Assembly: GCA_043228905.1 (NCBI GenBank)
Contig: JBHGNT010000012.1
Span: 14,136,001 to 14,200,000 of the forward strand
Reading direction: 5' to 3'
Length of the DNA stretch: 64,000 nt
From: Azolla caroliniana
Lineage: Eukaryota; Polypodiophyta
Shown here: positions 43,067-54,875 of the stretch, one piece after another
How the letters are laid out: each line of letters begins with the position of its first letter
How positions within the stretch are numbered: the stretch's first letter is position 1
Notes under the pieces: generated by a model
The model's input: only the letters and a program-made list of their open reading frames with translations
Databases searched by the model: none
Told to the model about the DNA's origin: nothing
Program-made: the position numbers and the translations under genes

Positions 43067-45599
43067 TACCTTGATGATATTCTCATTTTTTCGCCAAACA
43101 TAGAGGAGCACACTCGTCAACTCCAATTAGTTCTTGCCAAACTTCGTGAGCACGGCACGGCCTCTATGCCAAAGGCAAGAAATGTGAGTTCGAGCATACC
43201 TCGATCAAATTCCTAGACTACATCATCTCGCCCACTTGCATCACCATGGATATGATGAAGGTCGTTGTCATTCGGGAGTGAGCGCTTCCAAGTCGACTTA
43301 AATATATGCAATCCTTCCTCGGCTTCACGAATTTTTACCGTCACTTCATCAAGGGGTTTTCCACCCAAGCACAACCTCTTATCGCCCTCACCGGCAAAGG
43401 TACTCTTTTGTTATGGACCTTGACGGCGCAAAATGTGTTTGACTCACTCAAAAACACATTCATCATTGCCCCAATGCTGCTACATGCCGACCCCACAAAA
43501 CCCTTCCAAGTCGAAACTGATGCCTTTGACTTCACCATAGACTCCATCTTATCCCAGGCAGATGACACCAACCTAATGCACCCAGTGGCTTACTACTCCC
43601 TGAAACTCATAACATCCGAAATCAATTATCCCATATACGATAAGGAGCTTGTTGTTATCATTGCTGGCTTTGAAGAATGGCGGCCCTACTTGGTTGGCAC
43701 ACAACATCATGTCCATGTAGTGACCGATCATAAAAATTTAGTTTATTTTTCCACCACTTGTACTTTGAATTGAAGGCAAGCCCGTTGGTCGACATTTCTC
43801 GCTGACGACGATTTTGAGATCATATTTCGACCTGGTGGCCAACATGGGAACGCCAATGCCCTTTCTTGTCGAGCCGACCTTTCACTCAGCCCCGGGGATG
43901 CCACTTATGCTCAACAATCTAGATGTTTGCTAAAACCCGACCAATTGCATCTTTTTGCCACTTGTATGTTGTAGGATGATTCATTACTCCATCAAATCAC
44001 TAATGCATCCACGACCAATGTGTTCGCCAACGAGATTCACGATAGTTTGCAAAACCCCTCCTAGGAGACCAAAAGGAAGGACCTTGACCACTTCACCATA
44101 CAAGATGGTTTGCTATTCCGATATCATCTCTTATACATCCCAGAGTGCCCGTGTCCTACCCAGGTGTTCTGGGAATGCCACGATGACCCACTTGTGGGTC
44201 ATTTCGGGGTCGCAAAAACCGTCGAGCTAATCTCTCAAGGGTACTAGTGACCACAACCATGGAAGTTGGTCAAAGAATACTTAAAGAGTTGTGAGGTTTG
44301 CACTCGCTCCAAAGACGCTCATCATCGTCCATACGGCTTACTCCAGCCGATTCCATGCCCCAATCGTCCCTAGGCCTCTAGCTCTATGGACCTGATAACT
44401 TATCTACCCTTGGTCAATAGCTATGACTCAGTGTTGGTCATTGTCGATCGGTTTACAAAGATGGCTCACTTCACTCCATGCTCCAAAACCATTTCCAGCA
44501 AAGGAATGACACATATACTCCTCAACAATGTGGTCCGCTTGCATGGACTCCCCGATGATGTCATCTCCGATCACGGACCCCAGTTTGTCTCTCACTTCTC
44601 ACAGTGCTTGCTACAAACTTTAGGCATCTCTGTCAAGTTGTACTCTGCCTATCACCCCCAAATTGATGGGTAGACGGAGCACGTCAACCAAATCCTTGAG
44701 CAGTATCTTTGGTGCTTGGTTAGTTACCAGCAAGATGATTGGGTCAACTTACTTTCACTCGAGGAATTCACCTACAATAATTCTCTCCATGCATCGACCT
44801 GTGTCACTCCCTTCTTTACATCCTCGCTTCAACATTTCCCTCCCTACCACTTCCGTGAACCCTTCGGCTGAGGGTCGCGCACGCATTTTAGAAGAGCTAC
44901 ATCATGATTTATCCTTGGAGCTTAGTCTTGCTAGTGAACGATACAAGAAGCACGTTGATAGCCATCGATCTGCCACTCCACACTTTGTCGACGGAGACAT
45001 GTTCTAGTTGTTACGACGGCATATCTCTACTACTCGTCCATGTGCAAAACTTGATTACAAGAAGTTGGGACCATTCCCTATCGTCGAGTGCATCAATCTC
45101 ATCGCCTTTCGGCTCACCCTTCTATCCCACTTCCGGATTCATGATGTTTTTCATGTCTCCCTCCTTGAACCCCATTATGCTTCACAACTCCCAGGATGCC
45201 AAGACCCACCACTAGCACGTGTGCAATTGAAGACAGTGGAGGAATACGAGGTCGACCAAATTCTTGACTCGCATTGGCACCGTCGACACTTGCAATACCT
45301 CGTCTTGTGGAAGGGTTACCCCATGTCTGACACCACATGGGGAACCATTGGAAAATTTACAAAATGCCCCGGAGGTGGTCCGGGATTTTCATCATCGATA
45401 TCCCCACAAACCAGTGATCGATTTGGGAAGCTGGCGTAGGAGGGGGGATAATGTGAAGATTCGATACCCCATGTCTGACACCACGTGGGGAACCATTGGA
45501 AAATTTACAAAATGCCCCGGAGGTGGTCCGGGATTTTCATCACCGATATCCCCACAAACCAGTGATCGATTTGGGAAGCTGGCGTAGGAGGGGGGATAA
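43067..45599 (+). pseudogene. pol: Chromovirus I (Ty3/gypsy) pol 3' half with chromodomain
   Basis: It begins at the RT active site (YLDDILIFSPNIEEHTRQL). RNase H follows (FQVETDAFDFTIDSILSQAD, YSLKLITSEINYPIYDKELV), then integrase: a CEVCTRSKDAHHRPYGLLQP finger, VIVDRFTKMAHFTPCSKT (Asp), VISDHGPQFVSHF (Asp) and YHPQIDGTEHVNQ with an interposed TAG (usual E after). The C-terminal chromodomain reads EEYEVDQILDSHWHRRHLQY, LVLWKGYPMSDTTW. Many stops and frameshifts are present, for example near 43200, 43772, 43972, 44064, 44249 and 44674. Chromodomains target integration to heterochromatin. The upstream half is missing; its 5' edge is fused to the ParB-like gene. Confidence 0.88.
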
Positions 45600-45612
45600 T
45601 GTGAAGATTCGA
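45317..45612. repeat. 148-bp tandem duplication spanning chromodomain end, PPT and LTR start
   Basis: Copies 45317-45464 and 45465-45612 differ at a few positions (CACATGG/CACGTGG, CATCATCGAT/CATCACCGAT). Each includes the end of the chromodomain, the purine tract AGGAGGGGGGATAA and the LTR start TGTGAAGATTCGA, so the PPT and LTR junction is doubled. Confidence 0.95.
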
Positions 45613-45905
45613 ACTCTTGACATGACCATGTTATAATGAAGTGTTATGTGTTAACCAACATATCTAGTATACTATCATGTATATAATTGCTCTGTGTAGT
45701 TTTTAGCTAGTATAGTGTGCATAGTTTCTCCCTTGTATTATTTACACTTAGCATATGCATGCGTACCTACATCCTCTATTGTATCACATGCGTGAAATAG
45801 GTATGCATGCCACTTAGTATAAATAGTTGAGTTCACCTTGAAGGAATTCAAGGTGAACAACACCAGTTATGGAGTCTTTTAGTTAATACCACTCATCCAT
45901 TTAGT
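45600..45905 (+). repeat. Chromovirus I 3' LTR (partial)
   Basis: It starts TGTGAAGATTCGAACTC after AGGAGGGGGGATAA. A TATAAATAG box lies near 45820, followed by an inverted repeat (TTCACCTTGAA/TTCAAGGTGAA, 45832-45855). Its right end is unclear where copia X sequence begins. Confidence 0.65.
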
Positions 45906-45909
45906 TATC

Positions 45910-46308
45910 TTCTTTCTAGTCTCTTGAGCTTATGATCTATCCGTGATAAGTCAAACCTTGTACTAAATAAGCGTCGTTGGTCGAATAATTTGCAAACGAT
46001 TTCCTCCGACCTACTTTAGTCAGAATTGCACTTGTGACTGAGGTGTATTTGACGGCAACAGTCGACATGTTGCATACGGTAGTGACGAAAGTTTCCCACG
46101 AAGGGGAGAGACTGCTCATGAGCAACATTGCTCTCAGTTAATCTTTGATCATCATTCCTTGGTCCGCAATTTTGGAGCTTAAACTTTCATACTCATTCAG
46201 ATGTGTGCATACACCAAGTCTGATTCTTTCATCCGAAGGTTGTAAAGAAGGTTTATGGTGGCGACCTTCTTTTCATAAGTGTCTGAATTTAGTGTCTTCC
46301 AAAGTTGG
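45910..46308 (-). pseudogene. gag: Copia X gag, downstream part
   Basis: Minus-strand copia Gag (UBN2-type): an AHLNEYESLSSKIADQG-type stretch, LLMSSLSPSWETFVTTVCNM and VGRRKSFANYSTNDAYLVQG, with stops. It is the continuation of 56984-57221; chromovirus II is inserted between the two halves. Pol of this element is not present to the left, where chromovirus I LTR sequence adjoins. Confidence 0.8.
46304..46308. other. Target-site duplication of chromovirus II (GTTGG)
   Basis: GTTGG precedes the left LTR start TGTCATG and recurs at 56979-56983 after the right LTR. Joining the flanks rebuilds a continuous copia Gag reading. Confidence 0.93.
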
Positions 46309-46764
46309 TGTCATGATATGGCAAGACTCAAACCCATGACCTTATGTTAGGTGGGTCAAGATCTTGACCATTAGACTATATGTTGTAATACGAAAGATAT
46401 TATTTTCATTTAAGTTTTACTATAGAAAATTGATTCCGTATTTCTCTGGAACATTCTAGAAACTTAAGGAGCACTCATGAGAATACTATAAAAGGAGGCG
46501 CAAGGAATTATTTCAAACCAAATCGGTTCAACGTTAGTCTTAAGCCTCCTAGCTACTATTGTATATTCTCTTAACATAAATTATATATATCTTTTGTTAT
46601 CATCATTCTCTCTCTCTCGATCTCTCTCTCACACACTCACTTTTTCCTTCTCTTGAGAGTTCTACACCTCCCTTAGTACTAATCCTCATCTTTTAGTACT
46701 AATTCCTTCTCTGTCTTAGTAATATTCCTGACAGTACTTCTCTATCTTAGTATTGTTCCTAACA
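46309..46764 (+). repeat. Chromovirus II 5' LTR
   Basis: 456 bp, TGTCATGATATGGCAAG to TTGTTCCTAACA. A TATAAAAGG box lies near 46490, a CT tract near 46605, and 3'-end direct repeats of the TTAGTATTGTTCCTAA type follow. Confidence 0.92.
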
Positions 46765-46859
46765 GTTTGAACCGATTTCCGTCTCCTCCTCCTCTTCCTT
46801 TATCTTCTTGCTTCTCCCTCCCTTCATACTAATCTCTTATTCCTCTTTTCTCTCATACT

Positions 46860-47590
46860 ATGGCCACTGTCAGCGCTCAAGAATATCAATCCGTTTTTCG
46901 AAGTTGCAATGCTTGAAAGAGAAGTTTCTCGCATTGGAACAAGAAAATCAACGACTGTTGGGGGAGCTTCAACAAATCTCCTTAGAGAAGCAGCTGACGC
47001 AAGAACATGGGGAACTAGCCTTATGCATGCAACAACTCGAAGCAACCATAGTAGTGATGCAACAACAAGGACCCAGTACGCAAGGGGTTCATAAAGAACC
47101 CAAGTTCGGCCTTCCCATGAAGAACCAAAGTCATTGACAGAAGCAATCAGTCGCGCGGTGAGATGTGACAATCGTCTTTTCGAACGAAGTTTGGAACGTC
47201 AGTTCTAGATGTGAAGGGCAAGATCAAAGCCCACCTACGCCTTAGTGGTAGCAAAACCTTTTCCAAGGGAGTCATATAATGTGTCTCTAGTGAATACTCC
47301 AACTCCGATGGAAATTGACACTACACGTCGTCACGGACCATTATCGAAAGAAGAAAAGCAGTGACGTCAAGAAAATTGACTATCTTTATTGCGGTGGACC
47401 AGGGCATATTGCAGTGAACTGTCCCCATAGGCCAAGAAGACAGGTAAACCAAATAGTTGCTAGTTCTAATTGTACTAAACCCGAGTCTATTTCAGTAGGA
47501 ATATCTAATAGTCCTAATAGTACTAATAGCGCAAATCTATCGAACAAATTTGATGTCCTTAGTCAGTTAGAAGAAGAGTTAAACAACTAA
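46860..47590 (+). pseudogene. gag: Chromovirus II gag, decayed
   Basis: It starts at ATG 46860 (MATVSAQEYQSVFRS). After an early frameshift a coiled-coil segment follows (LKEKFLALEQENQRLLGELQ, LCMQQLEATIVVMQQQ). The central Gag is largely deleted. The zinc knuckle reads YLYCGGPGHIAVNCP, with Tyr in place of the first Cys. The tail is Ser/Asn-rich (SNSPNSTNSANLSNKFD) and ends at 47590. It would form the particle in an intact relative. Confidence 0.8.
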
Positions 47591-47616
47591 GTCCAGCCAA
47601 AATAGGAACTGTTTGG

Positions 47617-49082
47617 TTGGACAACCCTAGATCTGTGCAGCCCATTAGTTATTCCATTCCCTCTAAGCAAGTTAGCAATGTGTTGTTAGCCCAAGTAACA
47701 ATTAGTACTAAAAGTACCTCTCCATTACATGTCTCAACACTCCTAGATTCCGGAGCTAATTCTTGCTTCATGGATAGGAATTTTGCCCAAGCTCACCAGA
47801 TATCCCTAAGAAAACTCCTGTGTCCAGCCTCTATAGTAGTCATTGATGGTCGTCCCATTGCTTCTGGAAATATCATAGAAGTGTCAGAGCCCGTTAATAT
47901 TGTCCTAGATAATTTAGCGTTTGTAGTATCCTTTAATATAATTAGTATCCCAGAACATCCCATTGTTTTGGGATTACCATGGCTCGAATTACATAACCCA
48001 AACATAGATTGGAGAACAAGAGAAATCCGGTATCGACAAACCCGAGGATCTACTCATAAGATCGCAACCATTTCGCTACATCAGTTGCGTGAGGAAGGAC
48101 GCAAGGAAGAAATGCTTCTCTTCGCAGTATCAGTAAAACCCTCCAACACCATTAAAGAGGAGTCCATCGTTCAACTTCCAGAGAAGTATCGTCATTATGA
48201 TGATGTGTTTGATAAAGTACAAGCCAATACGCTTCCTCACGATCGACCGTATGATTGCCCCATCAATTTACAACCAGGAAAAGAGCCACCATGGGGACTG
48301 ATCTACAATTTGTCACCAACCGAGCTAGAAGTCTTCCGAGCCTATATAGAGGAGAATTTGGCAAATGGTTTCATTCAACATTTGAATCTCCAGCCGGCGC
48401 ACCCATTTTCTTCGTCAAGAAAAAGGATGGATCACTTCGACTTGTTGTAGATTACCGTGGCTTGAATAAGGTCACCATCAGGAATAGGTATGCACTTCCC
48501 CTTATCTCAAGACTTTTAGAACGGATCAATGGTGCAAGGTTCTTCACAAAGATCGACTTACGAGGAGCATATAACCTCGTATGGATCTGACCAAGAGACG
48601 AATTGAAGACCGCGTTTCGCATCAGATATGGCCACTTTGAGTATACAGTCATGCCATTTGGCCTCACAAATGCGCCAACAGTCTTCCAGCACATGGCAAA
48701 TGATATATTCCGAGATCTCTTGGATGTTTGTTTGATCATCTATTTGGATTATCTACTGGTTTATTCGAAGACCCAAGAAGAGCATGATTCTCATGTAATG
48801 TTAGTACTAAAACGACTTCGAGAACATGGCCTTTATGCAAAGCTAGAAAACAATAGTTTCAAGTGCAACCAGGTAGAATTTTTGGCCTATGTCATTTTCT
48901 CGGAAGGCATCTCCATGGATCCAGCTAAGATCAAAATGGTGGTAGCGTGGCAGACTCCGCGTTCGTTTGCAATGCTTTTTAGGCTTTGCCAATTTCTACC
49001 GCAATTTTATACAAGATTACTCAAAGCTTGTTCTGCCTCTCACACAGTTTACCAGGAAGGGACAATCTTTCGCTTGGTCTGA
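47617..49082 (+). pseudogene. pol: Chromovirus II protease and RT, catalytic Asp lost
   Basis: Protease: STLLDSGANSCFMDRNFA (intact DSGA) and IPEHPIVLGLPWLELHNPN. The RT entry is [20 protein letters not shown], then a frameshift near 48400 to [40 protein letters not shown] and [15 protein letters not shown] at 48588-48590 (CGA-to-TGA is the simplest origin) precedes TAFRIRYGHFEYTVMPFGLT. The active site is IIYLDYLLVYS instead of YLDD, which removes a metal-binding Asp. The reading ends in a further frameshift by 49082. Confidence 0.9.
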
Positions 49083-49109
49083 AGAAGCAGGCATCACTTA
49101 AGAACTCCT

Positions 49110-50824
49110 ATTCTGGCTCATGTTGATACGGAAAAACCATTCATCATCGAAGCAGACGCGTCGGATTTCGCCTTGGGTAGCATTTTGTCACAACAAGGCG
49201 ATGATGAAAAGCTCCATCCTATGGCTTTCCACTCACGCAAGTTGGACGATGCTGAAATCAACTATGAAATTCATGATAAGGAGCTATTAGCAATAGTGGA
49301 CTCTTTTACGCAATGGAGGCATTTTCTAGAGGGATCTTCTCATCAAGTCACTGTATTCAATGATCACAAAAACCTTGCCTACTTTTAGAATGCTCGTGTA
49401 GTAAATCGACGTCAAGATCCATGGGCCCAATTCCTCACTTGTTTTGACTTCAAAATTACATATCGTCTGGGGAAGCAACAAGGGAAGGCGGATGCATTAT
49501 CACGACACTCGTAACTAGCACCGCGTCCTGACGAGCCAGCTTTCGATAACCAAAAGCAAGTAATCTTGGGACCGGCACGACTGCAAGCAATGCAGGTCTT
49601 CGGTATGCCCTTGAATTCCCACATTATCGATACCATATGTGAGGACTTGAAGAAAGATGCTTTCGCCCAAGCCATTCTAGCACAAATTGATCCCTCTCGA
49701 GCATCTTGTTCACAATCGCAACAACTAGGTATGGACTATCGACAATTCAAATGTCATGATGGATTACTATTCTTTAAGAAACTCTTGTATGTTCCTAATG
49801 GTTCTTGTCGCCTTCGAGTAGTCCAAAACTATTATGACACATATACAGTTGGGCATTTTGGTAGTACTAAAACATTAGATTTAGTACAACGATCATTTTG
49901 GTGGCCCCATATGTGACAATTTGTCGAAGATTTTGTTCGGACTTGTGATACATGTTGCAGAGCAAAAATGCCAAGGCATCATCCATATGGTTTATTAGAA
50001 CCATTATCAATTCCAAGCAATTTGTGGCAAATCCATTGCTCTAGATTTTATCACATATCTTCCGGTCTTTAATGGATTCAATGCGATCTTAACAGTAGTA
50101 GATCGATATACGAAGATGGCCCATTTCCTGCCATGTACTAAGGAAATCTCCAGTGAGGAAACCGTCGAAATTGTCATGTGTGAAGTATGTCGGCATCATG
50201 GCCTTCCCAATAGTATCATCAGCGACTGTGGACCCCAGATCATCTCGAAATTCTGGAAGAACCTCTTTAAAATGCTCAAGGTCACTTGTAACCTCTCCTC
50301 TGGCTACCACTTGCAAAAGACGGCCAATCAGAACAAACAAATCAAACGTTGGAGCAGTATCTTCTGTGCTTTCTATGCTATCATCTAGATGACTGGGTGG
50401 ATATTCTCCACTTCGCCGAATTTGCGTATAATAACTCTGTGCACTCATCGACAAAGGTTACACCATTTTATGCTTATATGGGCTATCACCCCCGGTGGTG
50501 TGTATTTGAAACCCTAGAGTTACCCACAAATCCTTGCGTAGAGGATCGTTTGGAGCGGTTACGCAAGATACAAGCGGATTTATCTACTCATCTACAACAA
50601 GCTCAACAAACACACAAGGTTTATGTGGATCGTCATCGGCTTCCATCTAGTTTTAACATTGGAGATGGGGTATGACTACTACGACGACACATCAAGACTA
50701 CTTGCCCATGCGAGAAGTTGGATTATCGGCAATTAGGTCCTTTCCGTATTATCAGAAAAATTGATGATGTCGTTTTTTGTCTCGATCTACCTCCACAACT
50801 TCAGATACATCCAGTGTTTCATAG
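49110..50824 (+). pseudogene. pol: Chromovirus II RNase H and integrase
   Basis: RNase H: FIIEADASDFALGSILSQQG, FHSRKLDDAEINYEIHDKEL and FNDHKNLAYF, then TAG at 49387-49389. The integrase zinc region is VGHFGSTKTLDLVQRSFWWP, then TGA, then CDTCCRAKMPRHHPYG. Core: TVVDRYTKMAHFLPCTKEIS (Asp), SIISDCGPQIISKFWKNLFK (Asp; usual DRGPQ/DHGPQ) and a decayed third motif near 50340. The C-terminal part reads EFAYNNSVHSSTKVTPFYAY and LDYRQLGPFRIIRKIDDVVF, and the frame is cut at 50824 by copia C within LQIHPVFHS. Confidence 0.9.
50820..50824. other. Target-site duplication of copia C (CATAG)
   Basis: CATAG precedes the left LTR and recurs at 56223-56227 after the right LTR. The joined flanks read HPVFHSSLLEPY, continuous with gypsy integrase. 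Confidence 0.95.
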
Positions 50825-51500
50825 TGTTAAGAATTGACGCTTTCAAAACCTTCACCTCTCGACCACAACCGAGGAAACACGAATCAATGCAGCAGAAAAT
50901 CAAAAACACAGAGAGAGACTCGAATGCACAGGGTTTAGCGTGGAAAACCCTAGACGGGAAAAAACCACGGGAGTGCAAGACTCCAACTATCACTATACGC
51001 AGGGAATGTACAATGGCGAGCTGCAAGGAGACGACCTTGAGCTCGCTGTCCTCGCCACAGGCGGCGGTATTACACAGAGGCGTCGACCTCTTCCTTTCTC
51101 TCTCTCTGCTGCTCTCACTTCGCTCCCTCTAAGTGGAAAACAGAAAAATGAGTAACAACTACAAAACTGTTTGCCCTAAGTCATATTTATACACATATGA
51201 CTTTCGGGCTATTTACAAATATAGCCTCAAGGGCCCTTGGCAAACATATTCACAAATATGTCCCCGCATCCGGATCTCTCTCCGGGTACATTCGTCATCC
51301 GGCTCTGTAGCCGGGGTCTTCATCATCCGGCTCCATAGCCGGGGTCTTCATCATCCGGATCTGGAACCGGGTCTTCATCATCCGGCTCCGGAACCGGGTC
51401 TTCATCATCCAGCTCCGATACCGGGTACTCCTCATTCGGGTCTTCATTCCCGATTCCCGGACATCCGACCATCCCATCCGGAGGGACCGTAATCCCAACA
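50825..51500 (-). repeat. Copia C 3' LTR
   Basis: 676 bp. Conserved TATA-box palindromes lie near 51178-51262, and 27-bp CCGG units at about 51290-51430. One more unit is present than in the 5' LTR. Confidence 0.95.
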
Positions 51501-51510
51501 AACTCCCCCT

Positions 51511-52536
51511 TCACTTCGGCATGGGATGTCTTTCCAGTCCGACCCTCTTCCGGCACGCTTCCAACTTGTCGGGTGTGAGCACTTTGGTCAGCATATCTGA
51601 CCCGTTCTCGTCCGTGTGGATCTTCGTCAGCACGAACTCCTGGTCTTCTATCCTTTCCCGGATCCAGTGATATCTTCGCTGGATGTGCTTCGTCCGGGAG
51701 TGATAGGCCGCGTTCTTCGCAAGGTGGATGGCACTCTGACTGTCGCAGTAGAGTCGGTACTCCTCCTGCCGGATACCGAGCTCTCTAATGAAGTCCTTCA
51801 TCCATATCATTTCCTTGCCGGCTTCAACAGCCGCCATGTACTCCGCCTCCGTGGTTGACAACGCAACCGTCTTCTGCAGCCTCGACTGCCACGAAACAAC
51901 TCCCCCTGCATACGTCATCACATACCCTGATGTGGACCGGCTGGTATCTACATCAGCCGACATATCCGAATCGGTAAAGCCGTCGAGTTCGGGCTTACCG
52001 GAGCCGAATCGGAGGCACACGTTTGCCGTGCCCTTCAGGTATCAGAGTATCCACTTGGCCGCGTTCCAGTGCTCTTTGCCGGGATTGCTCATGTACCGGC
52101 TCACCACTCCGACTGCATATCCTATGTCCGGTCTTGTACACACCATTGCGTACATCAAGCTTCCGACGGCAGAGGCATATGGTACTTTCATCATGTCCTC
52201 CTTCTCAGCCTTTGTCTTGGGGCTTTGCTTGCTGGACAACTTGCAGTTTGCCGGGAGGGTTGACCCGACCGGTCTTGCTTCCGACATGTTGAACCGGTGA
52301 AGCACCTTTGTCACGTACTTCTCCTGTGACAGCCACAACTGCTTCTTCTTCCGGTCCCGGATGATGTGCATCCCTAGTATTTGCCTCGCCGGACCCAGGT
52401 CCTTCATTGAGAAGGTTCGGTGAAGCGCTTTCTTCAGCATCCGTATCTTGACCTGGTCCCGTCCGACGATCAACATGTCGTCCACGTACAGGAGGAGTAT
52501 TAGAAAGTCTCCTCCTTCGAACTTCTTCACAAACAC
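51511..52536 (-). pseudogene. pol: Copia C RT C-terminus and RNase H, split by TGA
   Basis: Frame 52536-52042 carries LLYVDDMLIVGRDQ and MKDLGPARQILGMHIIRD, then VPYASAVGSLMYAMVCTRPD, and ends at TGA 52042-52044 where copia A reads CGG (ILRYLKG). The same frame continues 52041-51511 with CLRFGSGKPELDGFTDSDMS, LSTTEAEYMAAVEAGKEMIW and YCDSQSAIHLAKNAAYH, to a normal terminus at PMPK. All RNase H catalytic motifs look intact. Copia D carries the identical TGA. Confidence 0.93.
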
Positions 52537-54875
52537 GAAAGTGATCGGACTGCGTTTTGTGGTACCCTTCGTCGGTCATGAAAGAGTCGAACTTCCGGTA
52601 CCATTGCCGGGGAGCCTGCTTCAGTACTTTCTTCTCGAATCCTTCCGGTTGCTGCATGTTGATCTCTTCTTCGAGGTCACCGTGAAGGAATGTCGTCTTC
52701 ACGTCCATCTGTTCTACCTCGAGGTCCATGCTTTCCGCTATGCTCAGCACCGTCCGGATGGAGGTCATCTTCACTACCGGGGCAAATATCTCGTCGAAGT
52801 CGACGCCCTTCTTCTGCTGAAACCCCTTCACCACGATCTTGGCTTTGTATCTCGGGGGGTTTCCGGCATCTCCCGGTTTCAGCTTGAACACCCACTTGCT
52901 TCGAAGTGCCCGCTTTCCTTTCGGCAACTCCACAAGTTCATATGTGTGGTTCTCATGCAGGGAATCCATCTCCTCCTGCATGGCACTTAACCACCTGCGG
53001 CTATGGGTGTCAAGCTTTGCTTCTTCAAAACTCTCCGGCTCCCCTTCGTCGGTTAGCAGCACGTGCTCTGGTTCCGGAAATCTCCGGGGGGGCCTTCTCT
53101 CTCTTAGAGGATATCTCCGTTCCGGAGCTTCGGTAACCGGCTCCTCCGTTTCCTCTTCATCCGAATCCATTTCGGGATCGGGGCCGGTTCCGGTATCAGT
53201 TTCATCTTCCTCAGCCGGTTCTGTTTCTTCACCGTCTTCGGCCGGATCCTCGAGTGCTAACCGGTCCCTTGTCGGTCGGGACTGCTCCTCATAGAGTTGA
53301 TCCTCACTGGTCGACTTGGAGCTCTTCATCTTCTTCTCCGACTCCCAGTCGGCGAGTGTCTTGTCCTCCATGAAGATGATATCACGACTCCGGAATATCT
53401 TTTTGTCGACCGGGTCCCATACACGGTAGCCGAACTCGCCATCGCCGTAACCGAGGAATATGCATGGCCGGGTCTTTGGATCTAGCTTTCCTCTCCGGTC
53501 CTTTGCCACATGCACATATACAAGACACCCGAACACCTTCAGATGCCGGTAGGATGCTTCCCTACCGGTCCACACTCTCTGCGGCGTGTCTCTGTCCAAA
53601 GGTACTGAGGGTGATCTGTTTATCACGTATGTCGCCGTCGACATTGCCTCAGCCCAAAACCCCTTGGGTAATTTCGCATGCGCCAGCATACTCCGGACCC
53701 TCTCCATTATGGTCTGGTTCATCCTCTCGGCCAGCCCATTCAGTTTCGGCGTCTTCGGCACAGTAAACTCGAGCCGGATTCCCTTCGAGCGACAATACTC
53801 CTCGAACTGCCCCCGGTATTCCCCTCCGTTATCCGCTCGTATCGCTTTCAGCTTTTTGCCGGATTCCCTTTCCACTCTCGCGTGGAGTTCTTTGAAGACG
53901 CACAACACTTGGTCCTTTGTCTTCAACGGTGCCGTCCACAGCTTCCGGCTGTGGTCATCAATGAATGTCACGAAGTACTGGGATCCGCCATGTGACTTCG
54001 TTTCTACTTGACACACGTCAGTGTGCACCAACTCCAATGGTGCGCTACGTCTCGTCGGTGGCCTTGAGTGGAAGGAGGTTCGGTTCTGCTTACCGGCCAG
54101 GCAATCGGTGCACTTCTCCACGTGCACATGCTTCACTGGAATAAGGTTGTCTTCTGCAAGCCTCTTCATCCCCTTCTCACTCATGTGGCACAGTCTCTTG
54201 TGCCACAGCTCACCGGCAGTGTCGGCTGCCACGTTCAACTCCTCCGGACACAACCAGGCATTCATAAGGTACAGTGTGTTGACTTTCCGGGCCCGAGCCA
54301 CTATCACGATCCCCTTGCTGAACTTCATTATGCCGTTCCGGATGCTACCTGTGTAGCCTTCATCGTCTAGCCTCCCGGCCGAAATCAGGTTCAATCGAAC
54401 CTCCGGAACGTGTCGGACATCCTTCAGCAACATTTTGCATCCGGTCGAGGTTGTCAACCACACGTCTCCTATGCCGGCAATCCGGCACGTACCTTCATTT
54501 CCCATCCGAACACAGCCATGCTCACCGGCTGTGTAGGATGAGAAGTATCTTCTTTCCGGGGTCAGGTGGAACGACGCTCCGGAATCGACCACCCAGGTAG
54601 TCTCATCGCCGGCAATGTTTAGTTCACCTTCTTCGGTGATGAGCATGATCTCCTCTTCACTTGCCGCGAGTGCCGTCGTTCCTTTCCGGTCCTGCTCTCG
54701 CCGATCCGAACCATTCCGGTCCGTGGCTCCCCGGTAAGCATCGTTCCGTTCCGAAGACTTCTTCGAATCGGTGTCGTCGGCTCCGTTGTCTTTTCGGTAA
54801 TGCCGACAATTCTTTCGGAAGTGCCCCGGCTTCCCACAGTGGAAGCATGTGGGCCTTCCTCTTGACTGCGACCGG
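52537..54875 (-). pseudogene. pol: Copia C pol: protease, integrase, RT N-terminal part
   Basis: One long open frame. It begins upstream with the zinc knuckle CFHCGKPGHFRKNC (near 54840-54795). Protease: WVVDSGASFHLTPERR. Integrase: HKRLCHMSEKGMKRL, CTDCLAGKQNRTSF, LVHTDVCQVETKSH (Asp), IRADNGGEYRGQFEEY (Asp) and NGLAERMNQTIMERV (Glu). An acidic linker leads to RT (LKPGDAGNPPRYKAKIVVKG, LDVKTTFLHGDLEEEINMQQ). About 45 bases, present in copia D as HLVCRLKKSLYG-type sequence, are deleted near 52625. A one-base insertion near 52540 shifts the frame before YVDD. The defects are few enough that a close relative is likely autonomous. Confidence 0.93.

Noticed and set aside
45937-46128. Independent short gene on minus
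   Set aside because: It is the 3' part of copia X gag, separated from its 5' part by chromovirus II.
52448-53294. Long plus-strand ORFs opposite copia C pol (also opposite copia A and D)
   Set aside because: They recur at the same place in each copia copy only because the sense-strand codon usage leaves the antisense frame open; they are shadows.
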